A stretch of DNA of 64,000 nt from an uncultured Algimonas sp. (GTDB taxonomy: Bacteria; Pseudomonadota; Alphaproteobacteria; Caulobacterales; Maricaulaceae): the NCBI RefSeq assembly GCF_947498175.1, contig NZ_CANMJB010000005.1, positions 167,495 through 231,494 on the forward strand. Direction: 5' to 3'. A program made the translations under genes and the position numbers. Below are positions 1-7,915 of the stretch, piece after piece. Each line of letters opens with the position of its first letter. Position 1 is the first letter of the stretch. The notes under the pieces were generated by a model. The model searched no databases. It was not told the origin of the DNA and worked only from the letters and a program-made list of their open reading frames with translations.

Positions 1-1633
1 TGATCTCACCACCTAATTCGGGAACGGGCATCTGTGTTGGACTGAAAGCTAGCGCAACATTCTGCAATGTGCGGGCTTGAGAAAAAACTGCGTCGCTTTC
101 AATCTGCTGTAGATCCAGTCGGAAACGCGTATGGTCGTTCCAATCATAAGCGGCGTTTAATGACATAGTTAGGTTTTCGGAGTCTCGATCTTGCGAGACA
201 TAAGCCGCTCCGGTATATAGCGGCTCATCAATCTCCGGGTCGAATGGGAAATTAAAACTCTCGGGCACCCTGAATATATTAGCAAAACCTGCCGGAAGCA
301 CGGAGTCGAAACTCATTAACGCATTGGTGTTATAGTTAGTTCGCTTGGAATCTCGGTATTGTACTGTCGCCGACAGACCAAAGTCCGGGGTCAACTGGTA
401 AGCCCCTGTCGCGGACAGTTCGACCTCGTCGCCAAAGCCGCTTACAAACGGCGTTTGCCACTCAGCGCCAAGATTGAGATACCTTTCTCCATAATCGAGA
501 CCGGAACGTGTCTCGATCTCTACAAGCCCTCCCGAGCCAGTCGCCTCTTGACTTGGTAAGAGCGACTTCTGAATAGTCACCTGCTTAATGTTGTCGGTCA
601 AGAAGCCAGATAAATCGATACCCCGATCAATCCCGGTCCCCTGCAAATCGATACCGTTTAGTTGAATATTGATCGCCTGATCATTGAAACCACGAACCGA
701 AATCCGTTCCCCCTCACCAGTCGCGTCGTCGCGCGTGAAAGTTACGCCGGACACCCGCCGCAGCGCTTCGGACAAGGTCTCCGCCGGAAAATCCCCCATC
801 AGGTCCGACGATACCACCGTCGCGCTGTTCGTCGCCGCCCGTTGCTGGTTCAGCGCCTGCTGCAGGGCCGAGCGGTTGGCGTAGACGACGACCTGGTCGG
901 TAACGCTATCGGTCAGGGAAAAATTTGCCTGGGTTTCCTCCCCGGACGAAACGCTGACGCGCTGGCTCTGGAAGTCGGCGCCGAGATAGTTGACGGACAG
1001 GCTGTATTGCCCGGCCGGTGCGGCGGAGAAGCGGTAGAAGCCGCGCGTATCGGTCGATTCCGTGCGCCCCAGCCCTTCGATCAGGACGATGGCGCCGGCC
1101 AGCGGCTGGCCGGAGAACTGATCCACGACCTGGCCCGTGATGACGCCGGTCTCGGCGTCGAGATCGAAATCGTCCGCCATAACCGTGGCCGGTGTCTCCT
1201 CCACGACGGGCGCAGGCGTCGGCGCGGGTCTTGGTGCGGTCTGGGCCGTCTGCACGACTGGGCCTTGCGATTGCATCTGGGCGCCGGTTTGCATCGGAGT
1301 CCCCGACATGTCAGTCGTCGTGATGACAAAGACATTCGGGCTGGGTTCCGCGACGCGCAGATCGGTGCCACGCAGGATACGCCCCAGATCGGCGCGCGCA
1401 TCACCGGTCAGGCCGATCTCGGCCTCGACATGGCGGCTGCCGACATCCGCCGAATACATGACTTCGACGTTGGATTCACTGGCGAACCTGTTGAGCACGC
1501 TCGACAATGTGTCGTCGGACGGCGTCAGGGGCTGGGCCTGTGCCGCAGCGCAGATCAAACTCAGCGCGGACACGCCGCCCAGCAACCGTACGGCGCGACA
1601 GGCCAAGACATGCGTATTTGTCGATTTCGTCAT
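1..1633 (-). CDS. TonB-dependent receptor with STN domain (N-terminal part; gene runs off the left edge)
   Basis: Outer-membrane receptor for TonB-driven uptake; the substrate cannot be told. It is missing from the ORF track because its stop lies outside the window, but the frame is open from an ATG at 1633 (preceded by AAGGGGAG) to the edge, 544 codons. Order read from my translation: signal peptide ending near AQA (residues 1-34), a secretin/TonB short N-terminal (STN) domain about 38-107, a Pro/Gln-rich linker, a carboxypeptidase-regulatory-like beta domain about 158-235 (GVITGQVVDQFSGQPLAGA), a plug domain with the ISVRGFNDQ motif near 305, then beta-barrel strands. STN domains in known receptors signal to FecR-type anti-sigma factors, but no fecI/fecR lies in the visible flank. 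GC drops sharply at the plug (see findings). Confidence 0.9.
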   Translation of the reverse strand, partial: MTKSTNTHVLACRAVRLLGGVSALSLICAAAQAQPLTPSDDTLSSVLNRFASESNVEVMYSADVGSRHVEAEIGLTGDARADLGRILRGTDLRVAEPSPNVFVITTTDMSGTPMQTGAQMQSQGPVVQTAQTAPRPAPTPAPVVEETPATVMADDFDLDAETGVITGQVVDQFSGQPLAGAIVLIEGLGRTESTDTRGFYRFSAAPAGQYSLSVNYLGADFQSQRVSVSSGEETQANFSLTDSVTDQVVVYANRSALQQALNQQRAATNSATVVSSDLMGDFPAETLSEALRRVSGVTFTRDDATGEGERISVRGFNDQAINIQLNGIDLQGTGIDRGIDLSGFLTDNIKQVTIQKSLLPSQEATGSGGLVEIETRSGLDYGERYLNLGAEWQTPFVSGFGDEVELSATGAYQLTPDFGLSATVQYRDSKRTNYNTNALMSFDSVLPAGFANIFRVPESFNFPFDPEIDEPLYTGAAYVSQDRDSENLTMSLNAAYDWNDHTRFRLDLQQIESDAVFSQARTLQNVALAFSPTQMPVPELGGEI

Positions 1634-1970
1634 GGTTCTCCCCTTGATGACCGGTCGTTCCGGAAACATGCAGATCCTTGGATCCCCTCGCGGACCTGCA
1701 CTTATTAGAACGCAGGCGGGACACGCCCCCTCAAAAGAAAACGTCGCAAATCCGACATTTTCCTGACACGCGCCCAGCGGCCCTTCGAAAAACCGTGCAA
1801 GAAGGAGGCCGCTCAAGCCGTTCATCCAAACGATAGGCGATCACGAATTCGATCGCGCGCGCCTGCGCGCACATCGAGGATGAGGAGTTCGCCGGACGAT
1901 GGATCTGGCCATATTTGTCTGGCCATATTGATCCGGCCATGGGGTCGGATGCTTCGGCAAGTATCACGGC
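1634..1970. promoter_or_regulatory. Intergenic stretch upstream of the TonB receptor
   Basis: No convincing gene is seen in these 337 bases. The part next to 1633 should hold the receptor promoter and contains the Shine-Dalgarno sequence AAGGGGAG. At 1904-1945 there is a short tandem repeat, listed separately. The ORF called at 1731-2003 runs into the tRNA gene and has no family resemblance. Confidence 0.4.
1904..1945. repeat. 14-bp tandem repeat, three copies
   Basis: Three head-to-tail copies with a strict 14-bp period: TCTGGCCATATTTG, TCTGGCCATATTGA and a diverged TCCGGCCATGGGG. It lies 26 bases beyond the 3' end of the tRNA-Gly gene. Function is unknown; it could be replication slippage or a spaced set of protein sites. 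Confidence 0.6.
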
Positions 1971-2045
<75 letters not shown>

Positions 2046-2163
2046 CGCATCGCCATGCTTAAGCCGCAGGATGGTGCGGCGCAAGGCGATCTGCACCTGC
2101 ATCATGACGGCGTCATGCCGGCGCGTTATCTGAAGCGACACGCCGACAGCTGACGAGCCCGAC

Positions 2164-3222
2164 ATGATGCGTTTCCGCCCGATCCTTTCGCACTGCGCCG
2201 CCATGACGGTCGCCACCGCAACCCCGGCATTCGCGCAGACGGCCGAGCCCTGGGCGTTCAAGGATGCCGCCGCGAAGCTGCGCGCCGCGTCCTGCCCGGA
2301 CCGGGATCCGGCCATGACAGCCTTCATGGCCTTGGATGCGACGGTCGAGGCCGTGAGACTGGGGGCGCCCGACGCGGTCGCCGCGCAACTGCCCGGCCGG
2401 GTTCGCTTCGCGGGCGGCTGGGTGTTCGATGCACCCGGTCCGGAATTCGGCGGGCTGTCGGGTCTGGCCGCCGGGCCGGAGGGCGACCTGCTGGCCGTGG
2501 GGGATACGGGCCGGTTCGTCCGCATCGGCATGGAGGACGGCGCGCCGGACGGGCGGCTGTCCACCGCGCCGATGCGGTTCGAGACCCCGCTGGTCAAACC
2601 CGGCAAGCTGACGGCGGACGCCGAGGGGCTGGATTATCGAGGCGGCTTGGCCTTCGTATCGTTCGAACGGAATTTTCGCGTATTGGCTTTCGATCTGGGC
2701 CGCTGCGGCGCGAATGCGACCGGCGTGACGGTCGCGAACCCGCCCGGACGCTATGGCTGGACCCGGGTGCGCGCCAATGCTGGTCCGGAAGCGCTGTGGC
2801 TGGATGCGACCGGCACCATGCGCATCGCCTATGAACAGCCGCGCGACGGGCGCGCCGTGACGGGCACGGTTCTGTCGGACGGCACTGTCGGCCTGTCCGA
2901 TCCGGCCACGGATCCCGCGCTCGATCCCGGCTACCGCCCGGTCGGCGCGGACAGCACGACACTGTCCGACGGCCGCACGGTCACGGCGCGCCTGTTCCGG
3001 GCCTATGACCGCGACCGCGGCAACCGGGTGCGGCTCGACATCGAAGGTTTGCGCGGCGATCCGCTTGTCTCGCTCCGCCTGGCTCCGCCGCTGGCGACTG
3101 ATAATTTCGAAGGGGTCGCGCTGGTCGAGGCCGAAGACGCGTTGCGCGTCTTCCTGCTGTCCGACGACAATTTCTCGGACCGGCAGCGCACCTTGCTCTA
3201 CCGGTTCGACATCGCACGCTAG
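2164..3222 (+). CDS. Secreted esterase-like/phytase-like beta-propeller protein
   Basis: Predicted periplasmic or secreted protein of the 'esterase-like activity of phytase' family (PF13449). Residues 1-25 form a signal peptide ending AFAQ. The body has the family's repeated acidic/Gly segments, for example FGGLSGLAAGPEGDLLAVGD near residue 95, ADAEGLDYRGG near 155, and DNFEGVALVEAE near 315 ahead of a C-terminal LSDDNFSD motif. Biochemical activity in this family is poorly established, so a phosphatase or esterase role is only an assignment by family. It is a single gene, separated from the tRNA by 118 bases and convergent with dgcN, overlapping its 3' end by 4 bases. Confidence 0.8.
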   Translation: MMRFRPILSHCAAMTVATATPAFAQTAEPWAFKDAAAKLRAASCPDRDPAMTAFMALDATVEAVRLGAPDAVAAQLPGRVRFAGGWVFDAPGPEFGGLSGLAAGPEGDLLAVGDTGRFVRIGMEDGAPDGRLSTAPMRFETPLVKPGKLTADAEGLDYRGGLAFVSFERNFRVLAFDLGRCGANATGVTVANPPGRYGWTRVRANAGPEALWLDATGTMRIAYEQPRDGRAVTGTVLSDGTVGLSDPATDPALDPGYRPVGADSTTLSDGRTVTARLFRAYDRDRGNRVRLDIEGLRGDPLVSLRLAPPLATDNFEGVALVEAEDALRVFLLSDDNFSDRQRTLLYRFDIAR

Positions 3223-4229
3223 GATCCCGGCAAGGCGTCCGCCAGCACGGCGGCGCCGTAGCGCACCGGATCGGTCGTGGGCAGGTTTGTTTCGGCCGCG
3301 GCGCGGTCGATCGCCGCGCGCGCTTCCGCGTCCGGAAGGCCTTTCGTGTTGACGCTGACGGCGACGCTGCGCGCGGCCGGGTTGGTGAGCCGCGCGCACG
3401 TCAGATGCGCCTGCAGGCTTTCGGCCAGGCCGGGCACGGCCCAGTCCGGCAGGCCGCGCATCGTCCGGCGCCCGGCCGCGTGACAGAGGATCAGCGCATC
3501 GGGCTGCGATCCATGGACCAGCCCGGTCGTGACCGCTGCGAATGTGGGATGCAGGACGGTCGCCTGCCCCTCGATCACGTCCCAATGGTCCGGGTCGTTG
3601 TCGGGCGACAGAGCTTCGGCCACCCCGGCGATGAAGTCGCCCGGAATCGTGTCCAGCGCGGTGCCATGGCCCGCGATCAGCGCGCCCGTCTGCCCCGTCG
3701 GGCGGAAGGTGGCGGCCACGCCGCGCGCATCGAGCTCCCGCTGCAAGGCCAGCGCCGTGAATTTCTTGCCGACGCCGCAATCCGTCCCGACCATCAGCGC
3801 GCGGCGCCCGGTCCGCTTGCGGCCCGTGGCCAGAGGCATCGGCCCGCCCGGCCAGTGGCGGACATCATGCAGCGCCCGGCCATGTGCGGCGGCGGCTTGC
3901 GCGAGTTCCGGCACGTCCGACAAGCGCTGATGCAGTCCGGCGACGATGTCCAGCCCGGCCGCGAGCGCCTGCACCAGAGGCGGCACCCAAGCGTCCGGCA
4001 ACACGCCGCCCCGATTGGTCACGCCGATCAGCACAGTGCGCGCGCGCGCGGCCTGTGCCATTGGAAAATCCATGTCCGGCAGGCCCAGATCGATCTCGCA
4101 ACCCGGCAGGCGGAACTGCGCCAGGCAGTCTTCGGGCGTCCAGTGCAGCACGCCTTGCGCCGTCTTGGCGCCGAATTCCCGGCCCGCATCGCCGAGGAAC
4201 AGGAGGTAGGGTTTAGCGATCGTCCGCAT
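3219..4229 (-). CDS. dgcN: DUF1611 P-loop protein, DgcN-type D-glutamate N-acetyltransferase
   Basis: DUF1611 family protein of 336 residues. It has an N-terminal Rossmann-like half with the TNRGGVLPD motif and a C-terminal P-loop half with a Walker A-like sequence MVGTDCGVGKKFT (about 146-158). In marine bacteria this family has been described as DgcN, which N-acetylates D-glutamate before the DgcA racemase acts on the product. The gene follows the dgcA homologue and overlaps it by 17 bases, which supports translational coupling and the DgcN assignment. The older reading, a peptidoglycan dipeptide pathway protein, is possible as well. The family is clear; the exact substrate is inferred. Confidence 0.82.
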   Translation of the reverse strand: MRTIAKPYLLFLGDAGREFGAKTAQGVLHWTPEDCLAQFRLPGCEIDLGLPDMDFPMAQAARARTVLIGVTNRGGVLPDAWVPPLVQALAAGLDIVAGLHQRLSDVPELAQAAAAHGRALHDVRHWPGGPMPLATGRKRTGRRALMVGTDCGVGKKFTALALQRELDARGVAATFRPTGQTGALIAGHGTALDTIPGDFIAGVAEALSPDNDPDHWDVIEGQATVLHPTFAAVTTGLVHGSQPDALILCHAAGRRTMRGLPDWAVPGLAESLQAHLTCARLTNPAARSVAVSVNTKGLPDAEARAAIDRAAAETNLPTTDPVRYGAAVLADALPGS

Positions 4230-5247
4230 GGCGGTCCCCCGCTCCCCAGACGGCCGGATCTATGGGGGTGAACAGGCCGTCCTCATCCAGCCGCACCGGT
4301 TCGTCCGGGAACCAGAACGGTCCGTCCAGATCGACATAGTCCGCGCCCTGGGCCAGTAGGTGCGCGGGCGCAATGGCCACGGCCGGGGCGACCATGCAGC
4401 CCACGAAGATCCCCAGGCCCCGCGCGCGGGCCGCGTCGCGCAAGGCAAGTCCTGCGGTAAGCCCGCCGCATTTGTCGAGCTTGATGTTCACGTGGCTGTA
4501 GAGCGGGGCGACCCGGTCCAGATCGGCCAGCGTCTGCAGGCTTTCATCCGCGCAGAGGGGGATGATGTCCCCGGCAGCCCGCAGCGCATCCGCGCAGACG
4601 GGGTCGGTCTCGCCGCCCATGGGCAGGGGCTGTTCGAGCAGTTCGTAGCCCTGGTCCTTTGCGACAGGGGCGAGCGCGCCGAGTTGCTCCGGCGTCCAGG
4701 CGGCGTTGGCGTCGATCACCAACCGAGTCTCCGGCGCGGCACGCCGCACGGCACGCATCCGGGCGGCCTCCAGCGCCGCATTGCCGCCCAGCTTGACCTT
4801 CAACAGCGGGCGCCAGCTCTCGGCGGACGTTTGCGCCGCCATGGCGTCGGGCGTATCCAGCACGATGGTGAAGGCGCTGGGCAAAGCGCGCGGATCGACC
4901 CCGATCAGATCGGCAACCGTCCGGTTCGCGCGGGCGGCCTCCAGCTCCCACAGGGCGGCGTCCAGGGCCGCCATCGCGCCCCCTGCGGGCAGGTGATCGG
5001 ATAGCGTCTCCCGGACCGTGTCGCCCGGCAGTCCCGCCAGCTGTGCCTGCATCGCCTCCACGCTTTCGCCGCGATAGCGCACGCCCGTCGCCGCGCCGCG
5101 CCCGACATGGATGCCGTCGCCGACCGTGACACTCAGCACGGGCTGGTGCGTGCGGGCGCCCGTGGCAATTATGAAAGGCCGCACCAGTTCGGGTTGCGTC
5201 ACTCGCACCGTGATGTTGAGGGGTGTTGTCCGTGCCGCGTCCGTCAT
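4213..5247 (-). CDS. dgcA: Enolase-superfamily epimerase, DgcA / L-Ala-D/L-Glu epimerase type
   Basis: Member of the mandelate-racemase/muconate-lactonizing group of the enolase superfamily. The expected active-site pieces are all visible: KVK (residues 150-152) for the KxK motif, VIDANAAW for the first metal Asp, LLEQPLP for the Glu, CADES for the third metal ligand, and NIKLDKCGG for the second Lys. I start it at the ATG at 5247 (MTDAARTTPLNIT), giving 344 residues; the ORF track extends to 5703, but the extra 152 residues do not look like protein and would run back through the divergent gene. Likely reaction: racemisation of N-acetyl-glutamate or epimerisation of Ala-Glu dipeptides. It forms an operon with dgcN. 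Confidence 0.85.
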   Translation of the reverse strand: MTDAARTTPLNITVRVTQPELVRPFIIATGARTHQPVLSVTVGDGIHVGRGAATGVRYRGESVEAMQAQLAGLPGDTVRETLSDHLPAGGAMAALDAALWELEAARANRTVADLIGVDPRALPSAFTIVLDTPDAMAAQTSAESWRPLLKVKLGGNAALEAARMRAVRRAAPETRLVIDANAAWTPEQLGALAPVAKDQGYELLEQPLPMGGETDPVCADALRAAGDIIPLCADESLQTLADLDRVAPLYSHVNIKLDKCGGLTAGLALRDAARARGLGIFVGCMVAPAVAIAPAHLLAQGADYVDLDGPFWFPDEPVRLDEDGLFTPIDPAVWGAGDRHADDR

Positions 5248-5349
5248 GCGCACGCGATAGCGAGCGGGACCGGGCTTGACTAGGTGCCCTGCGGACCGCG
5301 CGGCGATGCGGCGCGTTGACGGTGGGACCGATAGCGGCGATCCGGACCC

Positions 5350-6102
5350 ATGCCCACGCCCTTTCCCTTGAAGTCCGTCTCCGGGTCTCTGGACACCCTC
5401 ACCGCGTCCGTCCGCACCCCGTCCCCCGGCGCGTTGCCGCCGCGCGACGGCGCGGTCCTGCAATCCGTCTATGACCGCGAGGCCCACCATATGCGCCGGA
5501 TGCGCGACGGATCGGCGCCCGCGCTCTGGTACGACTGGGTGCCGCAGGCCGCCTTGTCCGTCTCGGGGCGGGAGCACGGGCGTCTGGGAGACATCGATCA
5601 TTTCACGGCCGAGCCGGTCGCCATTCGCGGCACGGGCGGGACCGTGGTTCCGCAGGGGCCGGGCACGATCAACATCTCCGTGCTGAGCCGGCATCCGCGC
5701 CATCCCGGCATCCGCGAAACCTATGCCGCGCTATGCGAGGCGCTGCGGCAAGGTTTCGCCGCCATGGGGCTGGAGACGACGACCGGCGCGCGGCCTGGCA
5801 GTTTCTGCGACGGCGACCACAACATCCTGCTGGAAGGCCGCAAACTGGTCGGCACGGCCCAGCGCTGGGCGCTCGCGCCGGACGGCGGCGCGGTCTGCCT
5901 GCATCATTGCGTAATCCTGTCGGGCGGTTCGGCCGAAACGCTCTGCGCGCGAGCGGAAGCGCTCTACGCCCATGCGGGACGGGATGTGCGCTATGACCGG
6001 GATGCCCACTCCGCCGTCCCACTCGACCGCGCGGCGCTTGGGGCGGCGATGGAAAAACCTCTCCGGGCGTATATCGTCAGGTCCGAAGAGGACCGCCTAT
6101 GA
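5350..6102 (+). CDS. Lipoate-protein ligase A family protein
   Basis: Biotin/lipoate A/B protein ligase fold (BPL/LPL), 250 residues. The signature FAIRxTGG-like segment appears as VAIRGTGGTVVPQGPGTINIS (about 95-115), and the GRKLVGTAQRW segment (about 160-170) carries the conserved Lys that contacts the activated lipoyl group. Members attach lipoate or octanoate to E2 and H proteins, or are amidotransferases, so the precise activity is open. The gene is divergent from dgcA with about 100 bases between the starts. Confidence 0.75.
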   Translation: MPTPFPLKSVSGSLDTLTASVRTPSPGALPPRDGAVLQSVYDREAHHMRRMRDGSAPALWYDWVPQAALSVSGREHGRLGDIDHFTAEPVAIRGTGGTVVPQGPGTINISVLSRHPRHPGIRETYAALCEALRQGFAAMGLETTTGARPGSFCDGDHNILLEGRKLVGTAQRWALAPDGGAVCLHHCVILSGGSAETLCARAEALYAHAGRDVRYDRDAHSAVPLDRAALGAAMEKPLRAYIVRSEEDRL

Positions 6103-6459
6103 CGACCGAGACCGCCGCCGACAGGTCGCATCTGCCGCTGAACGGCATCTGCGTGGTGGAGTTGTCCACCATGATCGCGGCGAGCTACGCGGCCATGATC
6201 CTGGGCGAACAGGGCGCGGACGTGGCGCCCTGTTCCAGCGCGAACGCACGGGCAGAGGGTCGCGCATCGACCTGTCCATGATCGATGCGGGCATGCATTT
6301 TCTTCCCGGATGGATTGATGGGTGGCACGCTGTTGGACGACGATGTGGTGCACCTGGATCCTCTGACCGCGACCTATGCCGTGATGGAGGCGCGCGACGG
6401 CCCGGCCCGCGTCGATGCCGGACGAGCATGGGGCGGAAGTGCGGGCGGAGGCGGGCTGA
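6099..6459 (+). pseudogene. Decayed class III CoA-transferase (CaiB/BaiF family)
   Basis: The ATG at 6099 overlaps the end of the lipoate-ligase gene and starts a good CoA-transferase N-terminus (LNGICVVELSTMIAASYAAMILGEQGADV). The next recognisable block, ALFQRERTGRGSRIDLSMIDAGM, belongs far downstream in the family and is in another frame, so a large internal piece is gone. A further one-base shift is needed to continue into FPDGLMGGTLLDDD...LDPLTATYAVMEARDG. The last codons, PDEHGAEVRAEAG then TGA at 6457-6459, look like a family C-terminus in yet another frame. A working enzyme is about 380-400 codons; only about 120 remain. The original operon position after the ligase is kept. Confidence 0.75.
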
Positions 6460-6466
6460 ACCGTCG

Positions 6467-7684
6467 CTAGAGTTCCGGGAAGCCTTGGTCGGCCAGGAAC
6501 GCGGCCATGGATTGGAAGTGGCCTGGACATGTATCGCCCGTGTCTGTTCGGGTCACTTTTTCCAGCTTGTCCCCGAAACCGCAATCCTCGCAGATTTCCA
6601 TGAAATGATTGCAGTCCGGAAAGGTCGCAACCGTCAGATTTCCAGACCGACCGATCGTTTCTTCGTAAAGTCGTTTGGTCTCGCGCCAGTCGATCTGCGT
6701 ATCAGCTTCGCCGAGTTGAGCCAGCACGGGCAAGTCGAAGCCGCGCAGCATCTCGTCCATATCGTCAATGAACACGACCAGTCCCGTCTCGGGGTCGAGC
6801 GTTGGCGGATTGTCCTGCAGGAATCGGGCGTAATCGAGATAGCGCTCTTGCGTGTATTCCCCGCGCAAGAGTGTCATGAAAGGATCCGCCATGAGGTTGG
6901 GCGTCGCGGCGACATACGCCTCATAGGTCCCGCCTTGGAGTTGGATGGCAAAGCCTTCATGCCACTCTCCCAGCAGCGTCTCGATGGTATCCTCGTCATA
7001 GCCCCGCAATCGCCAGTTCGACGTCATCAGATGTTGCATGTTGCTGAGCGGCCCCGCTGCGCTGACGGAGATCCAGAAGTCTATGTCCTGATCGTCCTTG
7101 ATGACCAGCGGAGCCGTCCATCCGCCACGGCTGAGACTCCACAATCCGATCCGGTCTGCGCCTGCAACGCCGGCGTCGCGCAACGCCCGTATGGCCGCTG
7201 TGACCTCTCCGGCAGAGTTCTCGACCGGCTGCTCGGAATCGAACTCGCCTTCGCTGTCGCCATTGCCCGACTTGTCATAGGCGTATGTGGCAAGGCCGTG
7301 CTGAGCGAAAAACTTGCGCCAGCGCATATAGGCCCGCCCCGTCGAGACATGGGACCGGCCGCTGCCATGCACGAACACGACCAGTCCTGCTGCCTCCGTC
7401 CCGGGAGGTTGGTCCAGAAGCCCGGCATAGCGCTTTCCTTCGAAGTCGAAGCCGAAAGGCTCCGATATGAATGGCTCGGCCTCGGTTTGCTCCGTGACGG
7501 CGGTCTCGCTCGGCGCGGACGCCTTGGCTTTCACATCGACCCTGTTCGCATCCGAACAGGCAAGAAGCCCCGACAAAGTCACAGCAGCTATGCAAGGCCG
7601 CAAAGCCCATCGATGAAACGTCTTTTTGCCCGGTCCAGACCGAACAAGACCAAGAGACCGCACCAATCGCACCATGTTATCCAC
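6467..7684 (-). CDS. Lipoprotein alpha/beta hydrolase
   Basis: About 405 residues. The N-terminus has a basic patch, a hydrophobic stretch and a lipobox (SGLLAC), so it is probably anchored in a membrane on the periplasmic side. The alpha/beta-hydrolase core shows the oxyanion HGSG motif (FVHGSGRSH, about 105), the nucleophile elbow GLWSLSRGGW (SxSxG, about 180) and a C-terminal DCNHF with the likely catalytic His. A C-terminal DTGDTCPGHF segment follows. Substrate is unknown. The first codon of the ORF is GTG; the ATG at 7675 four codons on is equally likely. It is convergent with the CoA-transferase remnant, ending 7 bases from its stop. Confidence 0.78.
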   Translation of the reverse strand: MDNMVRLVRSLGLVRSGPGKKTFHRWALRPCIAAVTLSGLLACSDANRVDVKAKASAPSETAVTEQTEAEPFISEPFGFDFEGKRYAGLLDQPPGTEAAGLVVFVHGSGRSHVSTGRAYMRWRKFFAQHGLATYAYDKSGNGDSEGEFDSEQPVENSAGEVTAAIRALRDAGVAGADRIGLWSLSRGGWTAPLVIKDDQDIDFWISVSAAGPLSNMQHLMTSNWRLRGYDEDTIETLLGEWHEGFAIQLQGGTYEAYVAATPNLMADPFMTLLRGEYTQERYLDYARFLQDNPPTLDPETGLVVFIDDMDEMLRGFDLPVLAQLGEADTQIDWRETKRLYEETIGRSGNLTVATFPDCNHFMEICEDCGFGDKLEKVTRTDTGDTCPGHFQSMAAFLADQGFPEL

Positions 7685-7915
7685 CGCTCAGACCTGTTGA
7701 ACGACCTTCACCGACGTCCCCAGATCACATAAACGACATTTGACGTATTTCAATGGCTATTCGTGGTTTTCATGAACAACTGTCTACTTTCTCTGTTGGC
7801 AAGAAAAAAACCGCGCCCGAGGGCGCGGCTGGTCAACGTCATTCGGCCGAATATCGCGCGAGGTTGGCGAACTGGTTCCTTCAGTCGCCGATGCAGCTGT
7901 CAGGGCAATGTCGCC
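7685..7915. other. Intergenic region with the aceA terminator
   Basis: 231 bases between the lipoprotein hydrolase and the end of aceA. It holds the intrinsic terminator listed next and probably the promoter of the hydrolase. The ORF of 607 codons called across here on the plus strand is antisense to aceA and is rejected. Confidence 0.5.
7804..7828 (-). terminator. Intrinsic terminator after aceA
   Basis: On the minus strand CCGCGCCC and GGGCGCGG form a GC-rich hairpin with a very tight loop, followed by seven T residues. It lies 88 bases after the aceA stop codon, as expected for the end of the aceB-aceA unit. Confidence 0.85.

Noticed and set aside
2113-3780. 555-codon ORF on the minus strand
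   Set aside because: It crosses the phytase-like gene in antisense and part of dgcN in another frame. Arg/Gly/Ala-rich shadow frame.
5248-5703. N-terminal extension of the dgcA ORF by 152 codons
   Set aside because: It would overlap the divergent lipoate-ligase gene in antisense. Enolase-superfamily proteins start near the ATG at 5247.
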